DNA of 57,241 nucleotides from contig JAGHUN010000115.1 of NCBI GenBank assembly GCA_018064805.1, positions 1-57,241 on the forward strand. Direction: 5' to 3'. Source of the stretch: Candidatus Colinaster scatohippi (lineage in GTDB: Bacteria; Bacillota; Clostridia; Lachnospirales; Lachnospiraceae). The position numbers and the translations under genes are program-made. Positions 35,467-45,353 of the stretch are shown here, piece by piece. Positions within the stretch are counted from its first letter, which is position 1. Each line of letters starts with the position of its first letter. A model generated the notes under the pieces. That model made no database searches, was not told where the DNA came from, and saw nothing but the letters and a program-made list of their open reading frames with translations.

Positions 35467-36497
35467 TTACATATAATAATTCTAAGCTTTTAAGGGCTGT
35501 GGCTATGCTTATAGTGATGGTTAGTCATTATGCTACATGGATGTACGTTCCGGTTACTAATGAAGCCCTCAGATATAGAATAAGCAACTGGGGACCCTTT
35601 GGAGTTGATATTTTCTTCATGTTGTCCGGCTATGGATTGTATATTAGCGCCTCAAAATGTAAAAGAATGGGATTGTCTTTTCTGATTAAGCGACTTATAG
35701 ATGTGTATATTCCGTATCTTTTTATGGTATTTGTAATAATGCTTATAAATGGTGAATGGAAGGGAATATCTTTATCAGGGGTTGCGGACTATCTGACAGG
35801 AGTTAATTACTGGTATATAAATGTTCTTCTGATATTTTATATTATGTTTTCACTTGTATGGTGGATATTTACAGATGACAGAATTAGAATTGCTCTCATT
35901 TTGGTTGGGGTTGCAGGCTTGTCTTTTGTTTTTCACAGATTGGGACGAAACGACTTTTGGGTAGTGTCCAATATGACCTTTGTAATTGGTATAATTGCTG
36001 CTTTTTTGGAGAAAGAATGGAAGCATGGCATTGCGAAAAGGACAGAAGGTGATTCCCAACATATTACACGAAAAAGGACACAAATAATAACATCAGTAAT
36101 TGTTGCTTTGGCCGGGGGTATCGGCTTTGCAGTTACAGATATATGCTACTGGGAGATACAGAGGGAAAATCCACTTGGAGGATTTGGCTGTAAGTGCCTG
36201 ATGAATGTGCTGTTTGCCTTACTAATACTGGGCTGCGCCTATATGTACAGTATCCTTACGGAGAATAGAAAAGTTGGAAGGATAAGTGGGATATTTGGTA
36301 TAATAGGCAAGTATTCACTGTATATTTATGTTATGCATACGGTGCTTTTTTGGACCATGCTTCCGTGGTTTATTAAATTAGGATTTATCGCGGCGTCGGT
36401 GCTTGTTGCAGTGCTTTCCATAGTAGTAAGTTGTCTATGTGGTTTTGCATTCAACAAATATGTATGTTCCAAGCTGGAAAGAATATTAATTTCGTGA
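35463..36497 (+). CDS. Acyltransferase-3 family membrane O-acyltransferase
   Basis: A 344-residue protein with about ten membrane helices. The N-terminal RAVAMLIVMVSHYATW (conserved Arg and His) and GPFGVDIFFMLSGYGLY are hallmarks of the acyltransferase-3 family, which carries acetyl groups across the membrane to surface glycans. The C-terminal SLYIYVMHTVLFW also fits. No SGNH domain is fused, unlike OatA; the next gene supplies a separate SGNH-like lipoprotein. It overlaps the upstream membrane protein gene by four bases. Confidence 0.88.
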   Translation: MITYNNSKLLRAVAMLIVMVSHYATWMYVPVTNEALRYRISNWGPFGVDIFFMLSGYGLYISASKCKRMGLSFLIKRLIDVYIPYLFMVFVIMLINGEWKGISLSGVADYLTGVNYWYINVLLIFYIMFSLVWWIFTDDRIRIALILVGVAGLSFVFHRLGRNDFWVVSNMTFVIGIIAAFLEKEWKHGIAKRTEGDSQHITRKRTQIITSVIVALAGGIGFAVTDICYWEIQRENPLGGFGCKCLMNVLFALLILGCAYMYSILTENRKVGRISGIFGIIGKYSLYIYVMHTVLFWTMLPWFIKLGFIAASVLVAVLSIVVSCLCGFAFNKYVCSKLERILIS

Positions 36498-36509
36498 GGT
36501 GGAGAGGTA

Positions 36510-37460
36510 ATGAAAAGAGTTTACAAACGGTGGATGGTCTTAATGATTCTTATAATAACGGTAGTTATATCGGGATGCGGAAGGAAGACAGACGACTTAT
36601 CTATGGTTGAGAATCAGTCAGAAACTACGATTGAGACTGCAGAAGCTGTTACAATCGCTGATGAAGCGGAAAAGGTAGATGAAACAGAGACAGTAAGTGT
36701 ACAAGTGGATGACTCTGAATCAGAAGAGGAAGAGGCGTCTTCCAAGGAAGAGCCTGATAGTGAGTCCGATGATATTAACGAGGATAAAGCTGCCAAAGAG
36801 CCTGCTCAGGTAAAAGAGGATGGTGTGATTGAGGATAAGGAGACGGATAAGGCTAAAGCTGAGCCACAGGCTGATGCAGATACTGCTAAGGGGGCTGAAG
36901 CTCCGGCAGTGCCTGAGTTACCGACGGAGCCTGTAGCGATAGAACCAGTTCCGGTAGCACCTGTTCCAGTTCCGGTAGCAGCTGCAAATGTTGTTATTAT
37001 CGGTGATTCCAGATGTGTACAAATGCGTGATTCAACCGGTGGTGGTGGATGTGTATGGATATGTGAGAATGGAAAAAGATATGAGTGGTTTGCTGAGAAT
37101 GCAGTACCACGTGCAGATGCTGTAGTAGGTAAAGGCACCAAGGTAGTGGTTTGTATGGGAGTCAACGATCCGGGAGGTGCTTCAAAGTATGCCGCTTTAG
37201 TAAATGTTATGGCAGCACAGTGGGCAGCGAGAGGTGCGAAAACATATTATGTGTCAGTTAATCCGGTGTGGGAGAATCCGTATACCTCTGAAGAAGAGGT
37301 GATGAATTTTAATGCCACAATCCTTCCGCAGTTAGTGGGTGTAAGGTGGATTGACACACATACATATCTTATGAATACCGGATACAATCTGGTAGATGGT
37401 CTGCACTATGATAATGCGACAAATGTTAAGATATTCAGTGCTATTATCGGAAGTCTCTAA
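36510..37460 (+). CDS. SGNH-hydrolase-like lipoprotein
   Basis: A 316-residue exported protein. A lipobox (VISGC, Cys about residue 22) indicates a lipid-anchored precursor. An acidic Glu/Ser/Asp segment and a Pro-Val rich linker (PVPVAPVPVP), likely spanning the wall, lead to a domain from about residue 160 with IGDSR (nucleophile Ser), CMGVND (the Asn block) and DGLHYDN (the Asp-x-x-His block), a full set of SGNH residues. Paired with the acyltransferase-3 gene 12 bp upstream, it may complete O-acetyl transfer or remove acetyl groups. Confidence 0.8.
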   Translation: MKRVYKRWMVLMILIITVVISGCGRKTDDLSMVENQSETTIETAEAVTIADEAEKVDETETVSVQVDDSESEEEEASSKEEPDSESDDINEDKAAKEPAQVKEDGVIEDKETDKAKAEPQADADTAKGAEAPAVPELPTEPVAIEPVPVAPVPVPVAAANVVIIGDSRCVQMRDSTGGGGCVWICENGKRYEWFAENAVPRADAVVGKGTKVVVCMGVNDPGGASKYAALVNVMAAQWAARGAKTYYVSVNPVWENPYTSEEEVMNFNATILPQLVGVRWIDTHTYLMNTGYNLVDGLHYDNATNVKIFSAIIGSL

Positions 37461-37541
37461 CAGGTACCGGAATGTGGTATGCGGACATAGTTCAATCGAG
37501 ACTGATTTACTTGTTTTATAATATTTCATATGTTAAAATCG

Positions 37542-37571
37542 AAACTGTGTATGCATTTGTGTACACAGTTT
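37542..37571 (+). promoter_or_regulatory. Perfect 10-bp inverted repeat in the leader of the FAD oxidoreductase gene
   Basis: AAACTGTGTA (37542-37551) and TACACAGTTT (37562-37571) form a perfect stem with a ten-base loop, followed by TTATCTTT and then the ribosome site. It lies just downstream of a TATAAT at 37517-37522. It could be a weak terminator of the lipoprotein gene, an attenuator, or an operator. Confidence 0.5.
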
Positions 37572-37589
37572 TATCTTTGGGAGAGAATA

Positions 37590-39143
37590 ATGAAGAAAGC
37601 ATTGGTAATCGGAGCAGGTCCGGCCGGACTTACAGCAGCATATGAATTGCTTGATAAGAGCAATGATATAGAGGTTATTGTTTTTGAAGAATCTGAACAT
37701 ATGGGTGGTATATCCAAGACAGTTACTTATAAGGGTAACCGTATGGATATGGGTGGTCACAGATTTTTCTCTAAGGTACCTGAAGTCAACGAATGGTGGG
37801 ACAAGATGCTTCCTATGCAGGCAGCACCGGCAGCCGATTATAAAGAGCTTGAGGTATCCGTTCCTCTTGCGGAGAACGGTCCGGATCCGGAAGTAGAAGA
37901 CAGAACAATGCTTACCCGTAGGAGAGTATCGAGAATCTTTTTTAATAGAAAATTCTTTGATTATCCAATAAGTCTTAAGTTCGAGACGCTTGCCAATATG
38001 GGATTCTTTACAACTATAGCGGTGGGATGCTCTTATCTTGCAAGTGTTATCCATAAGAGACCGGAGAAGTCACTTGAGGATTTCTACATTAACAGATTTG
38101 GTAAGAAGCTTTACAGCATGTTCTTTGAGAGGTATACAGAGAACCTATGGGGAAGGCATCCAAGCGTTATAGCACCGGATTGGGGCAGCCAGCGAGTTAA
38201 GGGACTTTCTATTGTTGCAATTCTTAAGGACATGTTTGGTAAAATTCTTCCGGGCAAAAAGAATCGTAAGGTTGAAACCTCGCTAATTGAAGAATTCAAA
38301 TATCCAAAGCTTGGTCCCGGACAATTGTGGGATGTGACTGCAGAGGAGATAATTAAAAAGGGCGGAAAGGTCCTTAAGAATCATAAGGTTGTCGGAATTA
38401 TTAAGGATGATAATAACCATCTTACCGGAGTTAAGGTTGAGACTCCGGATGGTGAAGTGGTTTTTGAAGGTGATTATATTATATCCTCAATGCCTGTTAA
38501 GGATCTTGTTGCGGGTATGAATGATGTACCGGAGGAAAAGAGAGAGATAGCAAACGGACTTCCTTATAGAGATTATATTACACTTGGAGTTCTCGTTCCG
38601 AAGCTTCTGCTTAAAAACAAAACGAAATTAAAAACAATTGGCAATATCATCCCGGATAACTGGGTATATGTCCATGATAAGGGAATTCAGATGGGACGTT
38701 TTCAGGTATATAACAACTGGTCGCCCTATATGATTAAGGATTTAGAGAATACAGTATGGGTTGGACTTGAGTATTTCTGCTATGAGAATGACGAATGGTG
38801 GAATATGACGGAGGAAGAGTTCGCTGACTTTGCAATTGAAGATATGGTTAATCTTGGATTAATTGCAAGTAAAGATGATGTTATAGATTATCATGAGGAG
38901 AAGGTTAAGAAAGCATATCCGGCTTATTTTGATACATATGAGCATATGGATGAGCTTGTTGAATACTTAAGCTCAATTGACAATCTTTACTGTGTTGGAC
39001 GTAATGGACAGCATAGGTATAATAATCTTGATCATTCAATGTGTACATCCTTTGAGACAGTCAAGAATATCATCTCAGGAACAACCGATAAGAAGAATAT
39101 CTGGTCGGTTAATACTGAGACAGAGTACCATGAAAGTAAATAA
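37590..39143 (+). CDS. FAD-dependent oxidoreductase, UDP-galactopyranose-mutase/protoporphyrinogen-oxidase-like
   Basis: A 517-residue flavoprotein. The N-terminus has the FAD-binding [14 protein letters not shown] dinucleotide fold, EESEHMGG and [10 protein letters not shown], as in the amine oxidase/UDP-galactopyranose mutase superfamily. [20 protein letters not shown] near the C-terminus closes the FAD site. Relatives occur in surface polysaccharide clusters, where a sugar substrate has been suggested, but the reaction is not clear here. ATG 37590 follows GGGAGAG; an ATG at 37530 would run through the inverted repeat and gives an N-terminus foreign to the family. Confidence 0.82.
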   Translation: MKKALVIGAGPAGLTAAYELLDKSNDIEVIVFEESEHMGGISKTVTYKGNRMDMGGHRFFSKVPEVNEWWDKMLPMQAAPAADYKELEVSVPLAENGPDPEVEDRTMLTRRRVSRIFFNRKFFDYPISLKFETLANMGFFTTIAVGCSYLASVIHKRPEKSLEDFYINRFGKKLYSMFFERYTENLWGRHPSVIAPDWGSQRVKGLSIVAILKDMFGKILPGKKNRKVETSLIEEFKYPKLGPGQLWDVTAEEIIKKGGKVLKNHKVVGIIKDDNNHLTGVKVETPDGEVVFEGDYIISSMPVKDLVAGMNDVPEEKREIANGLPYRDYITLGVLVPKLLLKNKTKLKTIGNIIPDNWVYVHDKGIQMGRFQVYNNWSPYMIKDLENTVWVGLEYFCYENDEWWNMTEEEFADFAIEDMVNLGLIASKDDVIDYHEEKVKKAYPAYFDTYEHMDELVEYLSSIDNLYCVGRNGQHRYNNLDHSMCTSFETVKNIISGTTDKKNIWSVNTETEYHESK

Positions 39144-39159
39144 TAGTGTTGATTATGTT

Positions 39160-39195
39160 GCCGATGTGTGAAGTTTTTGCACATCGGTGCTTTTT
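39160..39195 (+). terminator. Rho-independent terminator after the FAD oxidoreductase gene
   Basis: CCGATGTG (39161-39168) pairs with CACATCGG (39180-39187), then GTGC and a run of five T residues. Confidence 0.75.
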
Positions 39196-39197
39196 AA

Positions 39198-39227
39198 TTG
39201 GATGAAATGCCTTTGAAGGCATATTAT
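39198..39227 (+). promoter_or_regulatory. Promoter with a palindrome in its spacer, before the second MATE gene
   Basis: TTGGAT (39198-39203) and TATTAT (39222-39227) are 18 bp apart, and the spacer holds the palindrome ATGCCTT-TG-AAGGCAT (39207-39222). A dyad between the -35 and -10 boxes is the place used by MerR-type and some repressor proteins that control efflux genes. No such regulator gene is nearby. Confidence 0.4.
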
Positions 39228-39244
39228 ATTGCAGAGGGAAATAT

Positions 39245-40582
39245 ATGTCTAATAAATATGAAATGGACATGTGTAACGGCCCATTACTTGGAAAAATACT
39301 GATTTTTACCCTGCCACTTATGGCATCAGGTATTCTGCAGCTATTATTTAATGCGGCGGATATGGTTGTTGCCGGACAGTTTGCCGGTAGCATGGCGCTT
39401 GGTGCGATTGGTGCAACCAGTTCGTTAATCAATCTTCTTATAAATGTGTTCATGGGATTATCTGTGGGTGCAAATGTAACAATAGCTCATTTCTATGGTG
39501 CAAGAAGGGATGAGGATGTATCGCAGACGGTACATACGACCATTGCTCTTGCTATAATTTCCGGAGTTTTGCTTATTTTTATCGGATATTTTGCATCCGG
39601 GCCATTACTTGTGCTGATGGGAACACCGGAGGAAATAATCGGTTATTCGACGCTTTATATGCAGATTTATTTTGCCGGAATTCCGGCAATGCTCTTATAT
39701 AACTTTGGTGCAGCGATATTAAGAGCTGTGGGTGATACCAAAAGACCCCTGATATATCTTTCGATAGCAGGAGTAATAAATGTCATCCTTAACCTGTTTT
39801 TTGTCATAAAATTTAACATGGGAGTTGCCGGAGTGGCATTGGCTACTATTATCTCGCAGTTTTTCTCGGCAGCTTTGGTTGTAATTACACTGATGAAGAG
39901 CGACAGTGCCATTCATTTTGAATGGCGGCAGATGAGACTTTATAAAAATAAGGTCTTAAGGATAATGCGAATAGGTCTTCCGGCAGGATTTCAGGGAGCG
40001 GTTTTTGCCATATCGAATGTTCTGATTCAGTCGTCGGTTAACAGCTTTGGAGCCATTGCTGTGGCCGGTAATACAGCATCAATGAATCTTGAAGGCTTTG
40101 TATATAATGCAATGAATTCCTTCCATCAGACGGCTATAAGCTTTACAGGTCAGAATATGGGAGCCCATAGGCATGACAGAGTCAGAAAAACACTAAGTCT
40201 ATGTCTGATATGTGTTTCAGTTACAGGTCTGCTTTTAGGTGGTATGAGTGTGTTGTTCGGTCATAGGCTTTTAGCACTGTATTCTTCCGATATGGAGGTT
40301 ATTACATTTGGATACAGAAGAGTTACTATCATTATGTGGTCCTATTTCTTATGCGGACTTATGGATGTGGCAGTAGGCAGTATCCGTGGAATGGGATATT
40401 CGGTAATGCCTATGATTGTATCTCTTCTTGGTGCCTGTGCCTTCAGAGTGGTGTGGATATATACAATTTTTTCTATGATTCATACGCCGGAATGCCTGTA
40501 TATTTCGTATCCGATTTCGTGGATACTGACTTTTAGCGTTCATATGTGCTGCTACTTTAAGGTAACAAAGAATCTGAAGTGA
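39245..40582 (+). CDS. MATE-family efflux transporter
   Basis: A 445-residue, twelve-helix transporter. ILIFTLPLMASGILQLLFNA, ADMVVAGQFAGSMALGAIG and GLPAGFQGAVFAISN are typical of the NorM/DinF-like MATE proteins. It differs clearly from the MATE protein at 30743 and is not a recent duplicate. GAGGG precedes the ATG by six bases. The DNA polymerase gene follows after ten bases, so the two probably share a transcript. Confidence 0.92.
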   Translation: MSNKYEMDMCNGPLLGKILIFTLPLMASGILQLLFNAADMVVAGQFAGSMALGAIGATSSLINLLINVFMGLSVGANVTIAHFYGARRDEDVSQTVHTTIALAIISGVLLIFIGYFASGPLLVLMGTPEEIIGYSTLYMQIYFAGIPAMLLYNFGAAILRAVGDTKRPLIYLSIAGVINVILNLFFVIKFNMGVAGVALATIISQFFSAALVVITLMKSDSAIHFEWRQMRLYKNKVLRIMRIGLPAGFQGAVFAISNVLIQSSVNSFGAIAVAGNTASMNLEGFVYNAMNSFHQTAISFTGQNMGAHRHDRVRKTLSLCLICVSVTGLLLGGMSVLFGHRLLALYSSDMEVITFGYRRVTIIMWSYFLCGLMDVAVGSIRGMGYSVMPMIVSLLGACAFRVVWIYTIFSMIHTPECLYISYPISWILTFSVHMCCYFKVTKNLK

Positions 40583-40592
40583 TGGAGAATTA

Positions 40593-41834
40593 ATGCGTTA
40601 CGTTTTTCATATAGATGTAAACAGTGCTTATCTATCATGGTCTGCTGTTTACAGAATAAGAGAATTAGGAGAAAAAGAGGATCTGCGTGACATACCGTCG
40701 ATAATTGGTGGCGATGAAGAGAGTAGACGCGGAATAGTCTTAGCCAAATCGGTTCCGGCTAAAAAATATGGAATCGAAACGGCAGAACCGGTGGCAAGTG
40801 CCAGAAGAAAATGCCCGGGACTTATTGTGGTTCCCTCTGATTTTCAGGTGTATAAGCGATATTCGGCAGCGTTTCTGGATATTTTGAAAAAGTATTCAGG
40901 AGAGGTGTATCAATATAGTATTGATGAGGCCTGGGTTGTTTTGGATGGTTGTGAGGAAATTTACGGGGATATTGTACGGTTTGCTTATAAGTTAAAGGAT
41001 GAGATTAGGGATACGCTGGGATTCACTGTAAATATAGGTGTCTCTACGAGATTTGACTTAGCTAAAATTGCGGGAGATTTTGAGAAGCCGGATAAGGTTC
41101 ATACACTTTTTGAAGAAGAGGTAGAGCGCAAATTATGGCCACTTCCTGTAGATGTAATATTATATGTCGGAAAAAAGATGGCTGCATCGCTTAGGAATCT
41201 TGGTATTGTTACAGTTAAGGATTTATATGATGCAGATTACGAAATTATATCGAGAAATCTGGGGAAGTTTGGAATATCCTTATGGGAGAACGTACACGGA
41301 AAGGATATAGATCCATCCGGTTATCATGATGGTGAGCAGAAGGGATATGGACACAGCACAACAACAGCCAGCAATACCACAGACTGGGAGACTGCAAAAG
41401 AGGTGCTTATGGGGCTTTCAGACAGGGTTGGTGCAAGGCTGAGGGCAGATAAGGTATATGCATCGTGTGTCAGCGTGTCAGTAAGGTATGATGATTTCGA
41501 TCATATCGGCAAACAGATGATGATTGATAATCCAACTAATTCCACCTCGGTTATATTTGATAAAGCGTGTGAACTTCTGGCATCCATCTGGGATGGGGTG
41601 AGACCGATAAGGCAGTTGGGGGTAAGGACGACCAAAATTGCAGATGAGAAGTATGAGCAGCTGTCACTTTTTGATGCGGTATTGAATGGAACAGATGAAT
41701 CAGAGAGTTGTGTTCCTAAATCCGGGGGATGCGTAAAAACCGATATGGATAAAATGGCTAAGGCTGATAAGGCTATGGATGAACTCAGATTAAAGCTTGG
41801 CAGAGATATTGTTAAGCGTGGAAATCAGCTTTGA
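40593..41834 (+). CDS. dinB: Y-family DNA polymerase (Pol IV-like)
   Basis: A 413-residue translesion polymerase. FHIDVNSAYLSWSAV carries the first catalytic Asp and YSIDEAWV the Asp-Glu pair; helix-hairpin-helix (LRNLGIVTVKDLYDADYE) and little-finger regions follow. QLSLFD near the C-terminus matches the beta-clamp binding motif. Metal-site and clamp motifs are intact, so it should be active. The substitution of DVNSAYLSW for the common DMDAFYASV marks the Clostridia subgroup, as I recall it. Confidence 0.9.
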   Translation: MRYVFHIDVNSAYLSWSAVYRIRELGEKEDLRDIPSIIGGDEESRRGIVLAKSVPAKKYGIETAEPVASARRKCPGLIVVPSDFQVYKRYSAAFLDILKKYSGEVYQYSIDEAWVVLDGCEEIYGDIVRFAYKLKDEIRDTLGFTVNIGVSTRFDLAKIAGDFEKPDKVHTLFEEEVERKLWPLPVDVILYVGKKMAASLRNLGIVTVKDLYDADYEIISRNLGKFGISLWENVHGKDIDPSGYHDGEQKGYGHSTTTASNTTDWETAKEVLMGLSDRVGARLRADKVYASCVSVSVRYDDFDHIGKQMMIDNPTNSTSVIFDKACELLASIWDGVRPIRQLGVRTTKIADEKYEQLSLFDAVLNGTDESESCVPKSGGCVKTDMDKMAKADKAMDELRLKLGRDIVKRGNQL

Positions 41835-41891
41835 AACCGTCTAATAGATATACGTAATACATGTAGTTTTTTATAGAAAAAGAGGAAAAAT

Positions 41892-43424
41892 ATGAGCAGA
41901 TGCTTTGGCTGCTTCGCGGAAATGCCGGCAGAAGGTGGAAAATGCCCACATTGCGGGTTTGCACTCGAATACTATGAATATAAAAATTATATATTAAGAC
42001 CCGGAACTGAGCTTAAAGACAGATATGTAATTGGTAAGAGACTGGGTGAAGGCGGATTTGGCATAACATACCTGGCTTGGGATAAGGAAATGCAGGAGCG
42101 CGTTGCAATTAAAGAATATTATCCGGGTGGCGTAGTATCAAGGGATGTTACATCTGTGACCGGCAATAGCGTTCAGACAGCGGCTGATAAGTCAAAAGAG
42201 GACTTTGATGAGGGTATGAAGAGATATATACGTGAGGCTGCAATTCTTGCAAAATTTTGTAAGCTTCCCGGTATAGTTACGGTTAAGGACTTTTTCTATG
42301 GCAATGCGACAGCATATATTGTTATGGAATATATTGACGGAATATCGCTTAAGGAGTATCTGAAACAGAAGGGTGGCAGAATAAGCTGTGATGAAGCGGT
42401 TGCACTTATGAAACCTGTGATTTCGTCTCTTGCTACTATTCATAATAACAGCCTGCTTCACAGGGATATAAGTCCGGACAACATTATGCTTTCAAAAAAC
42501 GGTGAGGTTAAATTAATTGACTTTGGTGCTGCCAGGATGTTTGGCAATGATGAAAATCGAAGCATGACGATTGTTCTTAAGCATGGCTATGCGCCGATGG
42601 AGCAGTATTCCAGACATGGAAAGCAGGGCGCATGGACCGATGTTTATGCAATCTGCGCGGTTATATATAAATGTATTACCGGCAATACACCGGTGGAAGC
42701 CCTTGATAGAATTAATGAAGATACCAATGTTGCACTTGAACGTTATCCGAATGTGTCGGCAAAAGTAGGTAAAGCTGTTGATAAGGGATTATCTGTAATG
42801 GCCGAAAACAGACATAGGGACTTGGGGGAACTGTATGAGGCTCTGTATGGCACCGGAAAAGGCAGTGCCCTAAAAAGGAACAGTGGTATTATAAAAGCCG
42901 TGGAAGCAGTGTTAGCTGTTGTTGTAGTGTTGCTCCTTGTGGCAGTGTGTACTGTTTTAATAAGAAATGCCATTACTAAAAAAGCAGCTTCGGATGGGAA
43001 TGACGCTAAAGATGAATATGAGATTGTGAGTGTTCCTGAGGATGCAATGAAAGGCGGAAATGACGACAAAAATTCTACTCCGGCAATTTATCCGGTATGG
43101 ATGAATACGGATGCAGTAGATCAGGGAATACTTGTTGTAAGCGAAGGAATACTGGATGGTTATTCGACAGATGTTACGGTTAATGATATGCTTGAAGCGT
43201 ATTCGGACACAAAGGGAGAGTGGAAGGGATACGAAACCGACAGAATGACGGTAGTTTATTACAGTGGAAATAAAAATGGTGAGACATTTGATTTCATTTT
43301 TGAAGTAAATGGCGATAATACCTTCAGATTGTCCGGTGCAAACCGTGGTGGTATGGTAGTGGACAGTTATTCCGATATGTTCAAGGAAGTCCTGCGTGAG
43401 TATGGTATACAGTCGGATAATTAG
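41892..43424 (+). CDS. Transmembrane Ser/Thr protein kinase with zinc ribbon
   Basis: A 510-residue kinase. Four Cys in CFGC and CPHC (residues 4, 7, 18, 21) form a small zinc ribbon. The kinase domain (about 45-310) is complete: GEGGFGITY loop, Lys in VAIKEYYP, HRDISPDN near residue 190 and DFGAA near 210. One helix (about 333-360) leads to an outer domain of about 145 residues of unknown fold. It probably phosphorylates Thr residues recognised by the FHA domains encoded downstream (44721, 45354). The topology of kinase fold, helix and outer domain recalls EssB of T7SS, which is a pseudokinase; this one has all catalytic residues. Confidence 0.88.
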   Translation: MSRCFGCFAEMPAEGGKCPHCGFALEYYEYKNYILRPGTELKDRYVIGKRLGEGGFGITYLAWDKEMQERVAIKEYYPGGVVSRDVTSVTGNSVQTAADKSKEDFDEGMKRYIREAAILAKFCKLPGIVTVKDFFYGNATAYIVMEYIDGISLKEYLKQKGGRISCDEAVALMKPVISSLATIHNNSLLHRDISPDNIMLSKNGEVKLIDFGAARMFGNDENRSMTIVLKHGYAPMEQYSRHGKQGAWTDVYAICAVIYKCITGNTPVEALDRINEDTNVALERYPNVSAKVGKAVDKGLSVMAENRHRDLGELYEALYGTGKGSALKRNSGIIKAVEAVLAVVVVLLLVAVCTVLIRNAITKKAASDGNDAKDEYEIVSVPEDAMKGGNDDKNSTPAIYPVWMNTDAVDQGILVVSEGILDGYSTDVTVNDMLEAYSDTKGEWKGYETDRMTVVYYSGNKNGETFDFIFEVNGDNTFRLSGANRGGMVVDSYSDMFKEVLREYGIQSDN

Positions 43425-43468
43425 TGGTGGTTCGATAGCAAAATATATATGACAACTGAGGAGGAAAA

Positions 43469-44626
43469 ATGAAAAGAGCGAGATGTTGCCTTGCTGTAAT
43501 GTTAGTGGCAGTTTGCGTTACAGGTTGCCTGGCAGGCTGTGGTAATAAAGAAAAGGAATTGGATGAAAAGTCTGAAATTGTAGTTGAACAGTTAGATGAG
43601 AGCGTAGACTCTAATATGGCTGTAGATACAGAACCTGCTGATACAGCGGATGTGGCAGAAGGTAGTGATGAAGACTCGGATGAAGTAAAGTCAGAGCTTG
43701 CAGAGATTAAGGGTATGAATGTTAATGTTAGAGATTATCCTTCAACGGATGAGAACTCTAATGTCATCGGTTCTGTAAGTGAGGGCGATATTTTTGATCT
43801 TATAGAGGTTAGTGATGGATGGTGCTGCATAGATTACAATGGTCGCAATGCGTACATCAAAGACGATTATGTTAATGTAGTATTAATTGATCTGGCTGCT
43901 AAAAATGATGAGACGATTACGACATCCGAGTCGGAGAGCTTGGAAGAATCAATGGAAGATGAGTCGGAAAATTTAATAGTACAGACAGGATCTGCAACCG
44001 GGAAGGTTATAGTAATTGATGCAGGACATCAGTTGAAAGGCAATTCGGAAAAAGAACCGGATGGACCGGGGTCTTCTACTATGAAGGCCAAGGTGTCTTC
44101 AGGAACCCGGGGAGCAACAAGCGGACTTGCGGAATATGAGCTTAATCTTATGGTGGCATTAAAGGTTCAGAAGCTTCTTGTTGCACGTGGATATAATGTT
44201 ATTATGTGCAGAACTACTAATGAAGTTAATATGAGTAATTCGGAGCGAGCAGCAGTTGCTAACAATAATAATGCGGATGCTTTTATAAGAATTCATGCCA
44301 ATGGCTCTGATAATACAGGCGTAAACGGCATGATGACCATATGCCAGACAGCATCTAATCCGTATAATGCAGCCCTTCATGATAAGTCAAAGCGCCTGTC
44401 AGACTGTGTGCTTGACTGTGCGGTTGCGGCAACCGGAGCCAAAAAAGAGAGAGTATGGGAAACGGATACTATGAGCGGAATCAACTGGTGTCAGGTTCCG
44501 GTTACCATTATTGAAATGGGATATATGACGAATCCCAATGAAGATATGCTTATGGCAAGCGATGAGTACCAGCAGAAAATCGCTGAAGGAATTGCCAATG
44601 GCATAGATATGTATTTTGCAAATTAG
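43469..44626 (+). CDS. N-acetylmuramoyl-L-alanine amidase lipoprotein with SH3b domain
   Basis: A 385-residue wall hydrolase. The signal ends in a lipobox (CLAGC, Cys about 24). An acidic linker is followed by a bacterial SH3 domain (about 80-140: [11 protein letters not shown]) and an Amidase_3 domain (about 172-385) with the zinc ligands His in IDAGH, Glu in LAEYELN and His in FIRIHAN, and the catalytic Glu in IIEMGYMTN. It cuts between muramic acid and L-Ala. Placed between a T7SS kinase and the FHA/EssC genes, it may open the wall for secretion; that is inference. Confidence 0.88.
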   Translation: MKRARCCLAVMLVAVCVTGCLAGCGNKEKELDEKSEIVVEQLDESVDSNMAVDTEPADTADVAEGSDEDSDEVKSELAEIKGMNVNVRDYPSTDENSNVIGSVSEGDIFDLIEVSDGWCCIDYNGRNAYIKDDYVNVVLIDLAAKNDETITTSESESLEESMEDESENLIVQTGSATGKVIVIDAGHQLKGNSEKEPDGPGSSTMKAKVSSGTRGATSGLAEYELNLMVALKVQKLLVARGYNVIMCRTTNEVNMSNSERAAVANNNNADAFIRIHANGSDNTGVNGMMTICQTASNPYNAALHDKSKRLSDCVLDCAVAATGAKKERVWETDTMSGINWCQVPVTIIEMGYMTNPNEDMLMASDEYQQKIAEGIANGIDMYFAN

Positions 44627-44720
44627 TATTATTTTTAGTATTATTTGTTTGAGATTTGCAGTCTTCGGATAATGCGCTAAAAGGTGCATCGAGGGTGGAA
44701 AAGGGATTGGAGATTTAGCT

Positions 44721-45329
44721 ATGTTAGCATCATTACTTGGAATGTTGGTTTCTAAGGGACCTTATATAATAATTGCCATTGTTCTCCTTTTGATATTAAT
44801 AAAGGTGCTTAAAAAGGTATCGGCAGTCAGGGCAAAGAAAAAAGAAATAAGGCAGGCAGCAGCCGATAGAGCGCGTGATGAGAATCTTAACAGTTATATA
44901 CTAAATTCCCATTCAACAGTCGACAATAAGGCCGCTTATGTGCCTTATGAGGTTGATTACAGTCAGGGACGCGAGGAGGGTACCACGCAGCAGTTAAAGA
45001 ACCTTGACAGTAAAGCAACAATGATTCAGATTGTAGAGAAAACGGAGCTGTCTACAAGGAAATTTGTTCTTAATGCATCTAAGGGAATCAAAATCGGAAC
45101 AGCTTCAGATAATGATATTTCTTTTTTTAGCGGTGATCAGAGCGTATATCAGTGTGAGATTTTTGCTGTGCGTGGAAGAGCCTTTGTAAGGAATCTGATT
45201 GCAGGTTCAAGAATATATATCAGAAGAAAAAAAGACCAGGCGATTGTTGATAATAAGGGAATAGAACTTAGAAATAATGACAATATTATCGTAGGTAATT
45301 ATATATACGAGATTACAATTATCAAGTAA
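44721..45329 (+). CDS. Small membrane protein with degenerate FHA domain
   Basis: A 202-residue protein with one helix (about 10-32), a basic coiled region, and an FHA-like beta domain (about 105-200). KIGTASDNDISFF aligns with the usual G-R, N-D-I blocks, but the S-R-x-H phospho-binding block reads VYQCE and the Arg is missing, so phosphothreonine binding is doubtful. It starts 25 bp before the essC-like gene's ATG region ends it, forming the front of the T7SS core set, and may scaffold EssC at the membrane. Confidence 0.7.
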   Translation: MLASLLGMLVSKGPYIIIAIVLLLILIKVLKKVSAVRAKKKEIRQAAADRARDENLNSYILNSHSTVDNKAAYVPYEVDYSQGREEGTTQQLKNLDSKATMIQIVEKTELSTRKFVLNASKGIKIGTASDNDISFFSGDQSVYQCEIFAVRGRAFVRNLIAGSRIYIRRKKDQAIVDNKGIELRNNDNIIVGNYIYEITIIK

Positions 45330-45353
45330 TTTATGGTATAAGGGGTACATCTT

